This document shows, in pieces, positions 9,019-22,500 of a stretch of DNA of 64,000 bases (its first letter is position 1; each line of letters begins with the position of its first letter). The stretch is from Spongilla lacustris (lineage: Eukaryota; Porifera; Demospongiae; Spongillida; Spongillidae). The stretch is from NCBI GenBank assembly GCA_949361645.1, contig OX442420.1:3579882-3643881 (forward strand). Reading direction: 5' to 3'. The position numbers and the translations under genes are program-made. The notes below the pieces were generated by a model. That model was given only the letters and a program-made list of their open reading frames with translations. It was not told the DNA's origin and did not search any database.

Positions 9019-11949
9019 TATTACGGTAGCATTGAGGTAGAGAAGAGTTGACATAGCTCCGTGCAAAGGATTATAAAACTCTTACATCAAAGAAAGATCC
9101 TGTCTATCTTCACCCCAGAAGTTTGTAGCAGCAACATCGAGTCGGGCACCGTCATCTCATTCTGTGTTTACTGTTTTGTCGTGCAGCACCTCATTTGAAA
9201 TAAGCTGTAATGAAGGCTCAACATCTACATCGAAACATACCTCCTCCATCAGTTGGGCAGTAATATTTCGCAGTTCATTGTGTCAAATAAACATAAAGCC
9301 ACAGCATAGTGCATGCTCAACTGTAAAGTGTAGATATTAGGCTGGCCAGCATACTAACACCACACATGTAAATATAATGTAATAAAATCTGCTCCAGAAC
9401 AAATAGAACAGAGGCAGCTGTGACCCCTGGTGAGAAGTGTGAGGTGACAGAGGTCACGTACATTTTGATTCTAACAGAGTGACTAACCATTTTCTCCCAA
9501 CTTCCCTTACCCCACGCACTCAGACCAAAGCATAAATCCATCATACAAAGCTTACATAAAGTGGTAGGGCAAGCTATGAATAATTAATTAACCACAAAAA
9601 TTCATTGACTTCCAACCGCAGGTAGAGCGTCCATTGCAAACGGTATGGCGGCCATTGTGCATACTAATGGTTATTAATAAATTTAATCAAAGCTAATCAA
9701 TTAATGAAAATTATTAATAATTATCTTAGTCGCGGGGAAAAAGTGGTAGGACAAATGCCCTACCTGCCCTATGGGCTGCGCCGGCCCTGTCATAGAGTAC
9801 ATTTTTTAATCGCTTGGGGAAAACAACAGCATATCCAAAGACACAATAAACTAGCAAAGGTGTTACATACTGATACAAGTATCTACTTTTAAACTTATTT
9901 GAGGACAATAAAATCATCTGGCAGTTCTTCCAGCTGATCAAGCGAACCCATGATCTGATCCAGCATATCTAAAAAAATCCAAGAACAGTCATCTTTTATA
10001 GACGCTTCAGCTGGTCACGAGTCTCTTTCAAACACACATGTACATCATCAAAATCGATGCTGTATCAGGGGCGGCAAAAGCTGAACTTCTGTGGTTCAAT
10101 TCACTAGTCACACACAACCTTACAGGACCTTTGGTAAACGAAATACATAGTACCGTGTCTCTACTGCTTAGTTAACCATGCAATTTATTAACATATTGCA
10201 CATGTTCACTGACTGTGATGTCACGGGTGCTCTGCATTGTGATTGAATGCTAAAAGGACATTTACCAGACCCATTTTCGCGTAGCAGCGATGTAATCCAT
10301 TCGCAGCTGCGAGTGTGGATCTGATCACAGGGAAAAGTTATATACATCAAGCCTGGATTTTTTTTTGGCTGGTTTTTAACAAAAACCTAATATATAGGGC
10401 TAGGAGGGGGGGGGGGGGGGGGGGGGGGGGTGTTGGAAATGAATCACGTGAGCCATACATTTCTACGAGAGCCTCAGCAGGCAATGCTATCTGGCGCTAA
10501 ATCACACCTTTAATGTGTTATAGAAGCTTTTCTGTTTGGTACTCAAGAATAGTGACGAGGTTTAGATTAAGTAAAGTCGGATTGATAGCAGTGTATTGTT
10601 TTAAGCAGAAAACACCGCTTTTTGGTTTTTTTTTTACGTCACTTATAATGTTTTTAAGTGCTTTTATTGGAGTCCACTTTTTTAGGGGGGGGGGGGGGGG
10701 GGTAGCCACTTCTCAACTATTGGTGCATACAATTCTTAAAGCAGTTCAAACGGTCGTTAACTGACATTCAGTCTGAATGTATTGTGGCATGAGTTAGGTT
10801 TTGTCGCGAAAGCAATTCTGGAATTGGATGTATCGATACGTGGATACCTCGGGTTTGTGGGGTAGCCTAGCCTTTGTTTCAAATTGAGGATTATCAGCAA
10901 ATGCTCCAATATGTAGAAAAGTGTTTCCTGTGTGGTAAGTGACTATGTACCGGGGTACCCGTGATTTAAAAAAACAAACATATACGTATTTGCAAGTTCT
11001 GTGATAATCTTAATTATTCACTAAAGCCTTACACTAGTAATGTAATAATATAAGCTTACGGTCAGCAGCAGTACAGCGAAGTCATGGCCGGACCAGTTTT
11101 TTACCCGAACGAAAAATTATTAATCGTTAATTAATCAATCTCTTAACTGAGCCGCGTACGGATGTTATTGTAGTACTATAACTAACTACACATTAATTAA
11201 TGCATTTGCGCAGATATATATCATGGTTAATGGCTAATGCATGCGAGTGTTCTGCTCAGTCTCCATACATAATTACTTTTTTGTGTGTCGCCGGTGGTGT
11301 GAAACTTGTGAATCTTTGTTTTTTAATTGTATATAAACTGCCAGACGCGTTATTGCATGCATCACGCCATCAGAGTTATACATGTATATTCACGAATTCT
11401 TGAGCTTCCTATTCGCATTCTTCTAGCCCACAAGGTTGCCCAGCTGTTGGAAAAGCACAGCCTTCTGGGTTGGTGAAGAGAGCCTTTAATTAATCATAGG
11501 CTACGACTGAGTGTACTGCTTCATATGGAGAAATGCCCGGTCAAAAGGATTTGACAAATGTTGCAGTTTGTACATTCGCGTATACACTCCCGTATAACTT
11601 CCATAGAAAATGAATGGGAAAATTTGATTAGCTAACTAAAAGCGGCTCGACTTAGTTCGGGGTCAATATTGCTTCAAAACCGTAAGACCTTGATTTAGCA
11701 GTAAATAAAACAACCCATTAATATTGAAATATTTCTTTCCTTTTGATGAAACAGCATTTTCCATAGAGAAGTACACAATGCACTTTTTCATACCTAATTA
11801 ATGTATTCAATCCCTCATAATTCTTAGCTCAAAACAGATAGTGATTAGGTCGGCCTTTGGAATTAGAACTTCTTTATTTTTTAGCACAGTCAAAACATTT
11901 ATATACCCCACTAAATTAAAGCTTTCCTCAGATTTTTAAAGTATTTGGG
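9019..11949. other. Intergenic region with dispersed repeats and poly-G tracts
   Basis: No gene is supported. Recognisable pieces are a 53-bp block at 9044-9096 that recurs at 12669-12722; a copy of the CCAGACCC palindromic repeat near 10267-10330; a block at about 10343-10400 whose reverse complement lies at about 14258-14310 (words AGCCTGGATTTTTTT and GTTTTTAAC); and G runs of 25 bp (10406-10430) and 18 bp (10685-10702). The small ORFs crossing the G runs are low-complexity artefacts. Confidence 0.5.
10267..10330 (-). repeat. Solo copy of the CCAGACCC palindromic repeat
   Basis: It carries the family core (CCAGACCC, GTAGC.GCGATGTAATCCA, CGCAGCTG) in the same orientation as the copy at 37274-37352 and inverted relative to 29874-29956 and 36544-36622. 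This copy is worn and lacks a clean outer GGGTCTGG end. Confidence 0.6.
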
Positions 11950-13035
11950 TGCCAATATTATACCACCATATATTTTTCTGCAGACTCGCTCTTGTGGCAA
12001 GCCTCTTCAAGGTTCCACCAGCACCGTCCCCTGCAGACTTCCCATGTGATGTCGTGAAGAAGTGCCACTCAGCATGCACCCCATTCAGCTGTTAAGAATT
12101 CTGGAGCACTTCTGGAAGACCTATTTGAGAGTCCCCGCAACCCACAGATGAAGCCCACCCAATTAATGCATTACACTGGATACTCGTACTGGAGAGACAC
12201 ATACTGGAGAGACTCATACTGGAGAGACTCATACTGGAGAGACTCATACATACTGGAGAGACTCATACTGGAGAGACTCATACTGAAGAGATTCATACTG
12301 GAGAGACACATACTGGAGAGACTCGCACTGGGAAGACTCACATTGAGTGACTCATACTGGAGAGACACGTACTTAACAAATTCATACTGGAGAGACACAT
12401 ACTGGAGAGACTCATACAGGAGAGACACATACTGGAGAGACTCGTACTGGAGAGACTCATACTGGAGATACTCATACTGAAGATATGCATACTGAAGGTG
12501 GTTCATTCACAGCTCTAGTCTGGGGCAATTTGAATGAGCTGAATGAGCGTCTTCAGTATGAGTATCTCCAGTATGAGTCTCTCCAGTATGAGTCTCCAAT
12601 GCGAGTCTTTCCAGTGCGAGTCTCTCCAGTACAAGTCTCTCCAGTGTGAGTCACTCCAGTATGTGTGTAAGAGTTGACATAGCTCCGTGCAAAGGATTAT
12701 AAAACTCTTACATCAAAGAAAGCTCGGTCTCTCTTTGCCCCAGAAGTTTCTCCATGGTGAGTCTCCAGTGTGAGTCTCTCCAGTATGTGTGTCTCCAGTT
12801 GAGTCTCTCCAGTATGAGTATCCAGTGTAATGCATTAAATGGGTGGGCTTCATCTGTAAAAGGTGACTTTCAAATACCTCTTCCAGAAGTGCTCCAGAAT
12901 TCTGTTCAGATGGGGTGCATGCTGAGTGGCACTTCTTCACGACATCACATGTGAAGTCTGCAGGGGACGGTGCTGGTGGAACCTTGAAGAGGCTTGCCAC
13001 ATTGCAGCATATCTGCCAGGACCAGTTATTGACAG
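11950..13035. mobile_element. Foldback element with 15-bp tandem repeats in its arms
   Basis: The unit is a large imperfect palindrome centred near 12520. Outer arms match in inverse orientation (11975-12170 and 12835-13030; words CTTCAAGGTTCCACCAGCAC and GTGCCACTCAGCATGCACC). The inner part of each arm is a 15-bp tandem array: ACTGGAGAGACTCAT units at about 12180-12482 and the complementary CTCCAGTATGAGTCT units at about 12548-12664 and 12752-12830. Because 15 is a multiple of 3, the array gives long repetitive ORFs (YWRDS-type) that I do not regard as genes. The right arm is interrupted by the dispersed 53-bp block (12669-12722). The architecture matches foldback transposons such as Drosophila FB and sea urchin TU; the transposase source is unknown. 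Confidence 0.75.
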
Positions 13036-14985
13036 CACTACAGCTTACCAACATGGGCTTGAAATTTTATAAAAGGTGACCTTTTGCCACGCAATTACGT
13101 AATCATTACTAAATGAACGTACATGTTATTTACGCATACATGTACACTTAGTCATGCATATGTAGTAAATAAAAGTGGAGTAATCAACAAATGATGGTGA
13201 CCTTGCTTTGGCTCCATTAGCACTGCATGATTGTTACCCCTGCTACCAAAGCTATATAGGAGTGAGCACATGCAGTTCTGAGAAGAGTGAAAGCATACCT
13301 TAATTCGTTCAAGTATGTCACAAATGCGATAACCTGCTAGCTCTACATGCTCACAAAGAGAGAAGTGCATGATGCTCTGTCCATTGTTCCATGCTTCAAC
13401 GAGTTCGTCAGGTTTGAAATGTGGCATTTACTGTACATAGTTCTCAGATCTGTTTTCATCAATTCGCAATAGTATAGTCATGCATATTTTGCACCAAATC
13501 GTACAAAACAAAAGAAAAACAAAAAAGCTGGGGCAGACCTCGCCCCTACTCACGTATGCATTAGCTAGACCACTTTGTCTTTTGTTCCTACGGCCCTGCA
13601 TTGTTGCTGCACCGTGCCACGCCGCTTCTGGTTACAGCGCCAGCGAGTCGGGCTACGCTCAACTAGTGTAACACTCATTTAAAAATTACGTATTGATTAC
13701 CGTGCGGAAATTGTAAATTGAGGATTAAGTAGTATTCATGTTAGCCAACACATTATTTAAAAATACATATACGTATTACGTATTAAATTATGCTGCCATT
13801 ATTATTCGTATTGGACTTACAGTAAGTACATATATGTCTATAAATACTTTTAAAGAGATCGGAGGATTAGGAAGATTTCTAATGACGAAAGAATGAAGAA
13901 TGAAAGATAGCACCATCGATGCTCGTATCTGTTCCCCAGAGATGTATCTACTACACATCGTCCGCGTTACTTAGTAATGATTTGGTTCATTTCCAATCCC
14001 CCTATGTATTATCTCTGCAAAAACCCGAGCCTGGAAATAGCATAAAAACCATCCTGGGATTGAGCATCCAGAGTGGGAATAATGTAAAAACCATCCTGGG
14101 ATTGAGTGTCCAGGGTGGGAACAGATATGGTTCTACCCTGACAAAAACCATGTTGAAGCCATAATTATATTCATACTTCAACATGGGTTTTGTTTAATAG
14201 AACCAAATGGATTTTACACTATTCCCACCCAGGATGCTCAATCCAGTATGGTTTTTACGCTATTAGGATAGGTTTTTGTTAAAAATCAGCCAAAAAAATC
14301 CAGGCTGGACGTTTATAATTTTTCCTGTGACTAGTATTAAAGCTTCATATAGACGATCAGTACACAGTAAAAGTATGTATATAAACTGGCTTTGACAAAC
14401 AAAATTCAGGGTGGCTTCAAACAAAAACCCAGTGAGTTCAAGGCTTTCCCAGCCTGGAATAAGTATCCAGTGTGGAAAAGCTTTGAATCCAGGACAGCTT
14501 GCTGGAAATCCACCACCCACACAGGATGTTTCTTGGTGAAATTAGAGCTATTGAATGATACACAAGTCGTATTTTTCACCATAGTATGATCACACAATAA
14601 AAAATACACATACTTAAATATTACCTATAAGTATTTGCTCTGTAAAGAAATGGTAGATACGTACTAATTAACTCCTAATAGCTAATACTGTTTTTTAAAA
14701 TTTATTGTTAGGGTAAACACGAGTTAAGATGTCAGAAGGATTAATGTCCAAAACATCCTTTCTCTTAGGGTACAAAAATGATGTGATGGGATGCTAGGGT
14801 GGAGGAAGGTGACTGTGATGGCATGTTCTTGCTCCAATACATTGAGCACACAGCCAAGCCAATATAGGAGCCATCATAAGCAACAGTTATGTACCCACCA
14901 ATTGCACTAAATGGAAGGGGTACATGTAATAGATGGACACAATGCAACCCTTTCCTTTCTTGAGGAAGCATTGCTTGAGTATGGT
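13036..14985. other. Spacer between foldback elements, repeat-rich
   Basis: No gene is supported. It holds the second copy of the GTGACCTTTT-type repeat (13060-13215) and an imperfect inverted cluster at about 14030-14310 in which a motif of the type CCATCCTGGGATTGAG recurs twice directly and once inverted. The short ORFs here lack recognisable motifs. Confidence 0.45.
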
Positions 14986-16096
14986 TTGACTTCCACTATA
15001 ATGCCACATCTGTGGGTTGTGGTGACTCTCAAACCGGTGAGGTACCTCTTCCAGAAGAGTATCTCCAGTATGAGCATCTCGTCTCCAGTAGGAGTATCTC
15101 CAGTAGGAGCATCTCCAGTAGGAGTAGCATCTCCAGTAGGAGTATCTCCAGCAGGAGTATCTCCAGTAGAAGTATCTTCGCATGAGTGTCTCCAGTATGA
15201 GTATCTTCGCATGAGTGTCTCCAGTATGAGTATCTTCATGTGAGTATCTCCAGTATGAGTAAGTATCTCCAGTATGAGTATCTCCAGTATGGGAATTGAC
15301 TCCTAGGATCAACCCAATCTGTTTCTTCAGGTTTTGAGTAGGGAGGATCGGTAGTGACTGGTGGTCTCAGGCTGGCATCAGCTGAGTTCAAGTGGATAGA
15401 TGTGTTGAACAGGTCGTCTCAACAGTATAGGACGTCTATCACCTGACTGCACACGTAGGGCTGCTCCTCTCACAATTCACACAAACATTTGCACCCATTG
15501 CTATTTATGTCATCTATTAGAGAATAAACGAATTGTACAATTAATTATGTAAGATACCTACCACCTATACATTATACATGTAGAAAGACGCTCATTCACA
15601 CAGCTCTAGTCTGGGACGATGTGAATGAGCGCTCATTCACATCATCCCAGACTAGAGCTGTGAATGAGCGTCTTCAGTATGAGTGTCTACAGTATGAGGG
15701 TGAAAGTAGCGTTCAGATAGACCCACTTGTGTTCAAACAGCAGAGAGGACTTTGACAATGGTATGTGCACAACATGCATTGTACATGTATGCATCTGTCA
15801 TACTTATGTTGCACTTCAACATGTGGATGTCCTTAACTTGCACGGCCCATTCGCCACAAGGACCTTGGTTTGTTAGGATCATGGAGCAGCACAACATCTC
15901 CTACTGTAACAGTGTCATTGACGGGCTTCGTCTGTGGGTTGCGGCGACTCTCAAACCCACCGGTGAGGTACCTCTTGCAGAAGTGCTCCTGAGTGGCACT
16001 TCTTCGCGACATCACAACGGTGCTGGTGGAACCTTGAAGAGGCTTTGCCACAAGAGCCAGTCTGCAGCATATTTACCAGGACCAGATATTGAATAG
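14986..16096. mobile_element. Second foldback-type element, rearranged
   Basis: It shares with the element at 11950-13035 the outer arm (GGTGGAACCTTGAAGAGGC near 16029), the arm motif around GTGGGTTG.GG.GACTCTCAAA, here twice in direct order (about 15010 and 15940), the 15-bp CTCCAGTATGAGTAT array (about 15055-15300), and the central block around CAGCTCTAGTCTGGG, here a 90-bp palindrome (15592-15680). Only one full outer arm is present, so it appears rearranged or composite. A retroelement integrase-like fragment lies inside it. Confidence 0.65.
15833..16051 (-). pseudogene. Fragment resembling a retroelement integrase C-terminal domain
   Basis: In one minus frame the motif VGDVVLLHDPNKPR followed by LWRMGRA is readable (about 15840-15925). 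This style, a VGD-V strand followed by PR..W..GR, is typical of the C-terminal domain of BEL/Pao-like or related retroelement integrases. The rest of the integrase is absent. Just upstream in the same frame is the foldback-arm peptide FESRRNPQTKP, so the fragment is fused to foldback-arm sequence. Family assignment rests on the short motif only. Confidence 0.5.
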
Positions 16097-16541
16097 CCAC
16101 ATCCCCGCTTGATATGGCTACTAGCTAGTGTAAAACTACACATAGGGTGTCAAAATATCTGCCATGATTGATATCTAATGTTGGCGGTTATTCAGAAGCT
16201 AGTACAAGCTACAAATGTTCTGCTTAGGTTTTATGACTTTCTGCATTGAACTGCTCCATTATGATGATTACAGTAATTCATGTTCACGTAGGATTGTAGA
16301 CACCATTTCTGTAAAAAGGAACCATTTGAACAAGGTTGACACAGAATTAAATTAATGAAACTTCATATTTCTACATCTACCTAATTTATGCCATGACCTT
16401 GCTAATTGTATAGGTAATTTTAATCGCATGATTTTCTTCATGATTCCCTTGTTTGCTTACTTTTTACACAAATGGTGCCCACAAATCCTACATAACATTA
16501 ATTTGATTTGAATATACAAGACATACACAAATTCACACTAT

Positions 16542-19500
16542 TTATGGAGCACATTTAAAAGAAAGCATAGTAGAATTCATAACCGTTCCAAATGAAAAAC
16601 AATTTCCTCCACCTCCCAGGATGAGAACAGACTGTCCAATGCAATGACAGGTGTGGCCATGAAGAAGAGCTGGTACTCCGATGAACTGAACATATACACA
16701 TGTCAATGTATGGTTCATCACTGGACACAACCAGGGATATATTCCTACCTGTGGCACACACTCCACCCAACTTCTCTTCCCAAGATCTAATACAATGATT
16801 GGAGATGTCGCGCCTACGTCACAGTGAAGGTTAACACCACCGATAAGGTAGACTATATCTCCCTGTATGCTGGCAGCCATACCATAGCTGAAAATAAAAT
16901 TTCAAAATAGAAGCGACATGCAAGAATAGAATAGACAATGAACTTTATTCACATGGCTATTGATATAGAAGAGATTTCTGAAGACAATATCTCAGTTAGT
17001 CTGGGGACCCTACATGGAGCAACTATGTGTTGATAAGATTACATGGGAGTATAGTTTTGTGACTTATGAAATCAACAAATCAGAACAACTTTGGTATAGA
17101 AGAGTTGCCAGACCCTACTCAGGACTAGTAGGGTCCCCAGACTAAGTTTCAGTGCAATCACAGCTTAAAATACATGAACAGATATGCACACTGGTACTTG
17201 TATATTGCACCTGGTACCTTGGGGGTAATGGATGTACAAGAACAAAGTCTTCTATAGCCCATAATTCATCACGGCAATGGAGCTTAACACAGGAGCCCAC
17301 TGCTTCTAATGTGCTAGTGAGTCCCCCCATCACTATGACTGAACCACGGTACTCAACAGCACAGTGCGAATGAACTCCCAGGGGTAGTACAACATCCAGC
17401 TGTAATTTGAAATGCAGCACTCATTAAAGTGTTCTTCGCTCAAAAATCTTCCTAATGGGTGTACCTTTTGAAATGACCACAGTTCAGTGTCTAGTAAATA
17501 GCAGTCATCCAAAGCTGGCTTTGTAGTTGAGCAGCCTCCAGTGATTAATATCATTAGGTGCCCTAAAAGTTCATGAAATATTAATTATGCAAAGTGCAAC
17601 AGATTACTTTCTCTCTACTGTGAATATTTCCTTTGCCCACATGTAGTTCCCATAACTTCACCAAATTATAAACACTCAGGATGAATATTGAACGTTGCCT
17701 CACATTAAGGCACTTTCCAACAATATTAGAACTGGCACATATTCATTTTCTTAGCACAAAATTGCTTACAAAATCAGCCACAACAAGCATAGAAGAAAAT
17801 ATCAAGGATTGGAAAGTCATTCTACAGATACAGCTTGTACTAAACCATGAATACTTACAATGTAACAGATAGTAATACTGGCACAATCACAATGGAACAC
17901 CAGCAAAAAAGTAAATGGAAAGAATTTGTGCAGGATATGTGGTCGTATTCTAGTGTAGCAGTTATGTAATACATCTGCTATTACGGAAATTGGATTATGG
18001 AATGAGACACTATATACATATACTAGTCTCATCACCAGATCTATAGAGAGGCAACACGACCAATGTTCATTTGCCATCAGCTGAACATTGGCGGAACCAA
18101 TCAGATGTTTGATGTGCATAAACTTCAGCTGTAGGTAATACAACACTTGAATTCTACCAATCTACCTACTATAGGAGACAGACATACATGTACTACAAAA
18201 TGACCGCTTGTATTCTTGGGTACATGAAACACTCAAGGCTTGTTCAACATCAGGATGCTTTAAACTGTATGGTAGTAATCAACAAGGCTGCTATTCCAAT
18301 TTAACTCAAGGTTCAACCTAGAATGTAATGCCACATGTACATGTATGGGCAATTATCAAGGCCGAGATCAAGGGAGCTCAAGTAAGCAGCTTGGCAAGGT
18401 GTCCTCAACCCCATCCCATTGATACACTCCAAATCACTCAGCCTTTGCTACATGTATGACCATCAACAAATCCCAGGGACAGACATTGTATGACATTAAA
18501 ATTCCCTCATGTTGTCTAAGACTCTCACGTCACAAAAGCAGTCCTGAACATAGAAGATACATTGTGTACATGTATCTGCTATAATGTATATTTCTTCCAC
18601 ATTCCTGCTTCTTTTGTGGCCAATTGCACGTCACAAGTTGGTTACCAGTCCTTGTTTGGAGAGGGACAATATATGCCGAAACCTTATGGACTAAAATGTC
18701 ATCTACATGTACCAACTAAATGCTCTCAAGTAACACACGATAGCACATGGATCAGTGCCAAATACATGTATATCTATATGCACAAATCCTGCAGAATTGG
18801 CATCACATATTGGCATTTGAAATCAGTTATGGAATGTCACAGGTGTAAATGTGTTGTTTATCTTTCTCAAGAAAAACCATATTTCTATCTTTGAAACATA
18901 TATATGTACTAAGTATCAGCGATGTCTACAGGTCAGTAAACCAATGTACATGTACATGTATTTGACAGGGACCCGAGTTAATGAATATCCCCCAAACTAT
19001 ATGCATCACATGTGGCATACATGTACACCACTTTCATAATAGGAAAGGACTAACCATTGTCCTTGGAAACACGTGTAGCAGTATGACGCCATCTTGGTTC
19101 GGGACTTGCATCAATTCCCAACTCCTTCCATTCGCCACCTTGCTCAACACTCAACACATAACAGCACCCATTAGCCTTGGCAGGGGACAGCCGTCCTCCA
19201 TACAGCAGCATCCTGTTGTCACCAAGCGCTACTGTTGTATGATACATTAATTTTCCTGTTCAAGCAAAAGGCAAGATTTCAATGTATTGCAGTTACACAC
19301 ATGTACACAAAACAAAATCTAAAACATAAAAACACACAAAATGCTGCATGCTAGTGATCTCAAGATGGCCGCTCTATTATTATAATTATTAATATATGAA
19401 AAAGATGGTACAGAATACATTGTAAAAAACAAAGGCTGCATGGCAATCATTGCCCTGGCATGTTGCCTCTGCAAGGTGATGGCCAATCTTTGGTACAGCT

Positions 19501-22500
19501 GGTTGGTGACAAGTGGTTTTGCCTGGTTAGTGCAACATTATTATTATTAACAGCAATACATGACCAAGCTGAGAGAAGGAAATCCGACAAATACTCAAAT
19601 ATGGACCCCAATATGTATCTGTTTACTCCAGTTGTCATAAAAACATCGGGTGTGTTTGGAAAACAGACTTTTTCATTCCTAAAGGATCTTGCTTGTCATA
19701 TTCGTAAGGTGTCAGGGGAAGTGAAGTCCTTTCCATATCGTCTTCAACACCTCGCTGTAGCTGTACAGCTAGGTAATGCTGTCTCAATCCTGGGCACCTT
19801 TGCTATCGAAGATTGCCTTGTTTTTGAGGTCAGTAATGCATATTAATTAATTCATTCATTATTCTATGCATGTATGTATCATTTATTTTTATTATTTTCA
19901 TTTTTACATACACCGTACAGCACATCAACAAAATCAAAGTCACAGCAGCAACCACCCCACACCCACACACCTCATTTATTATAATAATATATTATTATTT
20001 TAAAGTGCACATATGCACCACTTGAAAAAAAAAAACAAAGTTAAACTCCACCCTCAGACCTGAAAAAGCCTGAACGTGAAAGCAAAGCTCTGGTATTTCA
20101 CTGATTAGTGTTATATTGAGGCGTTGCTACATGGTAGTGGCAACCGGATGGCCAGATGGGATGCTAGACATGAAATGGTGGACTGGACTTCTATATTATT
20201 ATTATTATTATTATCATGAAAGCACACATAAACCACTTATTATTTAACATATACATATACAGAAATGTGCAAGCAATTTAACTACTCAAGCTCGAAGATA
20301 GATACAGTCCTGGACAGGATAGCTCAATAAAAAAATTCAGTGTGTATATATATATATATATATGCGCATAAATGCAATAGAATGATGCAAGCACTAACCT
20401 GGGTTGGCTCCAAAAGTATGCAAACTTTTGCAGGACACTGCTCCCTGTTCATTCAAGGAAAGGACGAGTGCTGTGTCCAGCCTACCATGACAGCCTAAAC
20501 CAGTGCTGTACCCAAACCCTCCAGTGACAACTATTCTTCCATCCAACATGCACACAGAACTATGTCCAAACCTGATGTAAGGAATAATAACAATACTACT
20601 ACAATGTGAAATTACCTGCTAAAGCTAACGGTAAAATACCTACTCCAGATTACAACTACCTGTATCTCACATTATAAGGGGTGTCCAGAAATCAAAGAAC
20701 CATAAGTGGTTAGCAGGTTAAAAGCTCAGCTGACATTGGACAAGATCCATTATATAGTGGAGAAGCTGTAAAATGCACATGTAAATAAAACAAGTGCATG
20801 TGTGTATTTGCTGGGAAAGGTTGCTCCTAGCAGATTCTGCTTTCTCATTTTGGTATCCAAGTACTACAAATTATATATATAGCCATAATAAACATCTACA
20901 CATGACATGTGCATTAGTATTTTTAAATCATCCAATCTCAATACAGAACTAAGTACATGTACATGTAGTTAAATGACAATTCAATGTTTTAATTTAATAA
21001 CGTTGGTATATTTCTTGTCATCATATTACGAATCAAATAAATTCAAACCATCATACATCTACATGTAAAGCTGGGTTTACAATGTGACGCTTGCTGGATG
21101 TTGTGTCAGTGTCAGCATCAGTGTCGCCGAAACATCATATTGTAAACAATTATTATATACCCCAGCTGATGTGACGTGATGCTGGAATAGACTTGAGTTC
21201 TTTTCCAGCGTTGGCGTCCCGAATTACAGACGCTGACGCAACATTCAGCGAGCGTCACATTGTAAACCCAGCTGAAGTAACCATATAGAAAGGACAAGAA
21301 CTGACTTGTATAATTCACAAATCATACAAGTGTGACAGAAAATTCCTTATATTCTGTTCTGGCAATAAAGGTTGTCCTACAAAACATGTACTTGCTACAA
21401 AGAAATGTACTCTGAATGCTTGTACAACTCTTAATACATCAATAGAACAGGATTGCACAAAGTGGTCCACAAAGGCGACCACTACTCACCTTCTAAATGT
21501 ACATGACTCTTCAGTTACCTCTTCATTCATTGGGTGCAGCAATAAAGGAGTAACACAGAGAGCACCAACATTGCTCTGTCGAGGCAACAAGCCACACATA
21601 TCCTGGCATATGCCTTTCATTGCGTACAGCAACATGTAGTGGCTGCACTTGTCATGCCATTCCTCGTACTCATCAAAGAGCTCCAGCCTGTTAACTCGGT
21701 CCTGTTCTTCACGTGGAAGCCACCCATAGAAGTGATTCATATCACAAGACACGACCAATGGCCAGCCCTGCAGGCACCAGGTGCACATTACATGTATACT
21801 GTCATGCTGTTTCTTTATAACAAGTTATGCACATACATGCAATCAAAACTGCATCAAACAAGCAACACATACATGTACATGCACATGTACATGTACATGT
21901 ACATGCATGTACATGTACATGTAACTTGATTATAACAACATGTAGAAGCACATCTAAACAACACGTATTGCGGTTGTCAAGAAAATATTTTTGCTTTGAA
22001 ATTTCTACTGTACAAATAATTTTATTGGCCAGTCAATGCAGACTTTAGTTATAAAGCTATGCAGTATGAATTATATGTAATGGAAAATATTGGACTACAT
22101 TGTATGTGTATGATCGCTAAACGTAATACACACTCTTCTCCACTAGCATAGCAGTGGACCAAAAGAGATAAATAATGGTAGGGCAAGAACTGATATTCAT
22201 GTCAGAATATAAACTGGACGATACACTAATATCAACATCATGGTCTAAACTAGATTGTATACAATGCACTGGTATTGAAATTATTGTACAAGATACACAT
22301 ACACATAGTCTTAGAAGACATAGCCCACTACATACCAAATTCTTGTATCTCTCTTCATGCACCAACCTAGTGGGGTAGTGATGAATATTTCGAAGTGCAC
22401 AACCTTGCGATTCAAAGTGTTGAAGCCTGAAGTGTATAAAGTGAAGTGTCTGGAGGCCATGTGAGCATACTTCTAAATACACTTAATAAGGTATAGTATG

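Noticed and set aside
10315..10709. ORFs crossing the poly-G tracts
   Set aside because: Gly-rich or Pro-rich coding depends on homopolymer length and carries no motif.
12148..12506. ORFs with YWRDS or QYESL repeats as genes
   Set aside because: They arise on both strands because the 15-bp tandem unit is a multiple of three. There is no start context, splice site or neighbouring domain.
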